Positions 63,294 through 64,000 of a DNA stretch of 64,000 nt are shown in pieces. Position 1 is the first letter of the stretch. Each line of letters opens with the position of its first letter. The position numbers were made by a program, and so were the translations under genes. The notes beneath the pieces are model-generated. The model did not search any database. It was not told where the DNA came from and worked only from the letters and a program-made list of their open reading frames with translations. Source of the DNA: Tundrisphaera sp051175315 (GTDB lineage: Bacteria; Planctomycetota; Planctomycetia; Isosphaerales; Isosphaeraceae). The stretch spans positions 5,952,001 to 6,016,000 of the forward strand of contig NZ_CP195100.1 in the NCBI RefSeq assembly GCF_051175315.1. The letters are read 5' to 3'.

Positions 63294-64000
63294 GACGCTC
63301 GACCGCAAGCTCGAAGCGATCCACGCCGACCCGTCGGGGTGCCGCGAATTCATCCTGGCCGATGCCAAGGACGCCGACATGGCGTTCGGCATCGGGGCGC
63401 CGGGGCTGTCGCCCGAGATGCACGCGGGCGAGACCCGGTTCAAGACCCTGGAAGAATACCGCGACCAGATCCGTGCCATCGTCCGGCAGGGGCTGGTCGA
63501 CATCATGCTGATGTCGGCCAGCACCAACCACGCCCTGACGATCCGCGAGCGTCTGTTCGAGGGGTCGCACATCACCCCCGCCGCCCGGGCCAACGACACC
63601 ACCGACGTCCACATCGCCCGGGGGTCGAGCTACGCCAGCGTGGCCGCCCAGCCGTTCCGGTCGGCCAGCCTGGACCACATCCAGTGCGGCCACCTGGACT
63701 GCTCGCCCGAGGAACGAGCCCTGGGGGCCGACCTCGGCCTCTATAGCGTGACCTTCAACAACGACCTCGCCCGGGACCGCGACACCCTGCTCCGGTTCCA
63801 CGAGTTCCGCGAGGAGGCCGAGCGGAAGAAGTTCCGCTACTTCCTGGAAGTCTTCGACCCCAACGTCCCGGGGGCCGTGGATCCGGCGATCCTGCCGCAC
63901 TACCTCAACGACATGATCGCCCGGATGCTGGCGGGCGTCGCCCCGGCGGGCCGGCCGACCTTCCTCAAGATCGTCTACCACGGCCCGAAGGCGATGGAGG
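63286..64000 (+). CDS. Class I (DeoC/LacD-type) aldolase-like protein, truncated by window end
   Basis: The GTG at 63286 (MVKTLDRKLEAIHADPSGCR) overlaps the dehydrogenase stop by 8 bp, and the frame stays open to the edge (about 238 codons). The Asp/Glu-rich opening and the closing PTFLKIVYHGPKAM, where a Lys follows FL, fit the Schiff-base strand of DeoC/FbaB/LacD-like aldolases. Full-length proteins in planctomycete BMC loci have been annotated as deoxyribose-phosphate aldolase-like. It may be a BMC cargo or accessory enzyme. The call is tentative because the C-terminus is missing. Confidence 0.65.
   Translation, partial: MVKTLDRKLEAIHADPSGCREFILADAKDADMAFGIGAPGLSPEMHAGETRFKTLEEYRDQIRAIVRQGLVDIMLMSASTNHALTIRERLFEGSHITPAARANDTTDVHIARGSSYASVAAQPFRSASLDHIQCGHLDCSPEERALGADLGLYSVTFNNDLARDRDTLLRFHEFREEAERKKFRYFLEVFDPNVPGAVDPAILPHYLNDMIARMLAGVAPAGRPTFLKIVYHGPKAME

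Overview
The window is GC-rich bacterial DNA with strong signatures of a planctomycete. These include three DUF1501 / DUF1549-DUF1553 (planctomycete cytochrome) gene pairs, a DUF1559 pseudopilin-like protein, 'LExRR' N-termini on secreted repeat proteins, two FGly sulfatases, and a planctomycete/verrucomicrobia-type bacterial microcompartment (BMC) operon. The family (perhaps Isosphaeraceae) is inference. High GC makes long spurious antisense reading frames over most real genes.

Layout. 1-13 kb: two DUF1501/DUF1549 pairs on the minus strand around a secreted alpha/beta hydrolase and a large AsmA/TamB-like envelope protein. 13-20 kb: a plus-strand run of a two-domain esterase, a DUF1559 protein, a single-HKD PLD nuclease and a GAF/PAS hybrid histidine kinase. 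20-26.6 kb: a secreted sorbosone-dehydrogenase-like/FG-GAP protein and two translationally coupled sulfatases. 26.8 kb: tRNA-Ser(GCT) with its own promoter and terminator. 27.0-35.9 kb: a compact eight-gene minus-strand operon, in transcription order dehydroquinate-synthase-like sugar-phosphate cyclase, HD-type protein, methyltransferase, Gfo/Idh/MocA oxidoreductase, divergent MBL-fold protein, YcaO, GT4 glycosyltransferase, PIG-L deacetylase. A divergent AmpG-like MFS transporter faces it. This is the best candidate here for an undescribed biosynthetic system. It looks like cyclitol glycoside chemistry joined to a YcaO ATP-dependent cyclodehydratase-type enzyme, and no precursor peptide is obvious.

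37.5-53 kb: a third DUF1501/DUF1549 pair, a repeat-rich surface protein, an Flp pilin, a HExxH peptidase, a DHDPS-family lyase, a small conserved-looking ORF, two PVC-type heme/dehydrogenase proteins and a c-heme-containing sensor kinase. 53.3 kb: mutM.

54.2 kb to the right edge: a DeoR-regulated BMC operon. It holds PduL, three BMC-H, an acetate-kinase-family enzyme, three BMC-P (EutN/CcmL), CoA-acylating aldehyde dehydrogenase, a class II aldolase with a C-terminal encapsulation peptide, a lactate/malate dehydrogenase, an unassigned protein with RpiB-like character, and the start of a class I aldolase-like gene. By analogy with the described planctomycete BMC, the aldolase would release lactaldehyde from fuculose- or rhamnulose-1-phosphate inside the shell. 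PduP, PduL and the kinase would then convert it to lactyl-CoA, lactyl-phosphate and lactate plus ATP, and the dehydrogenase would recycle NAD.
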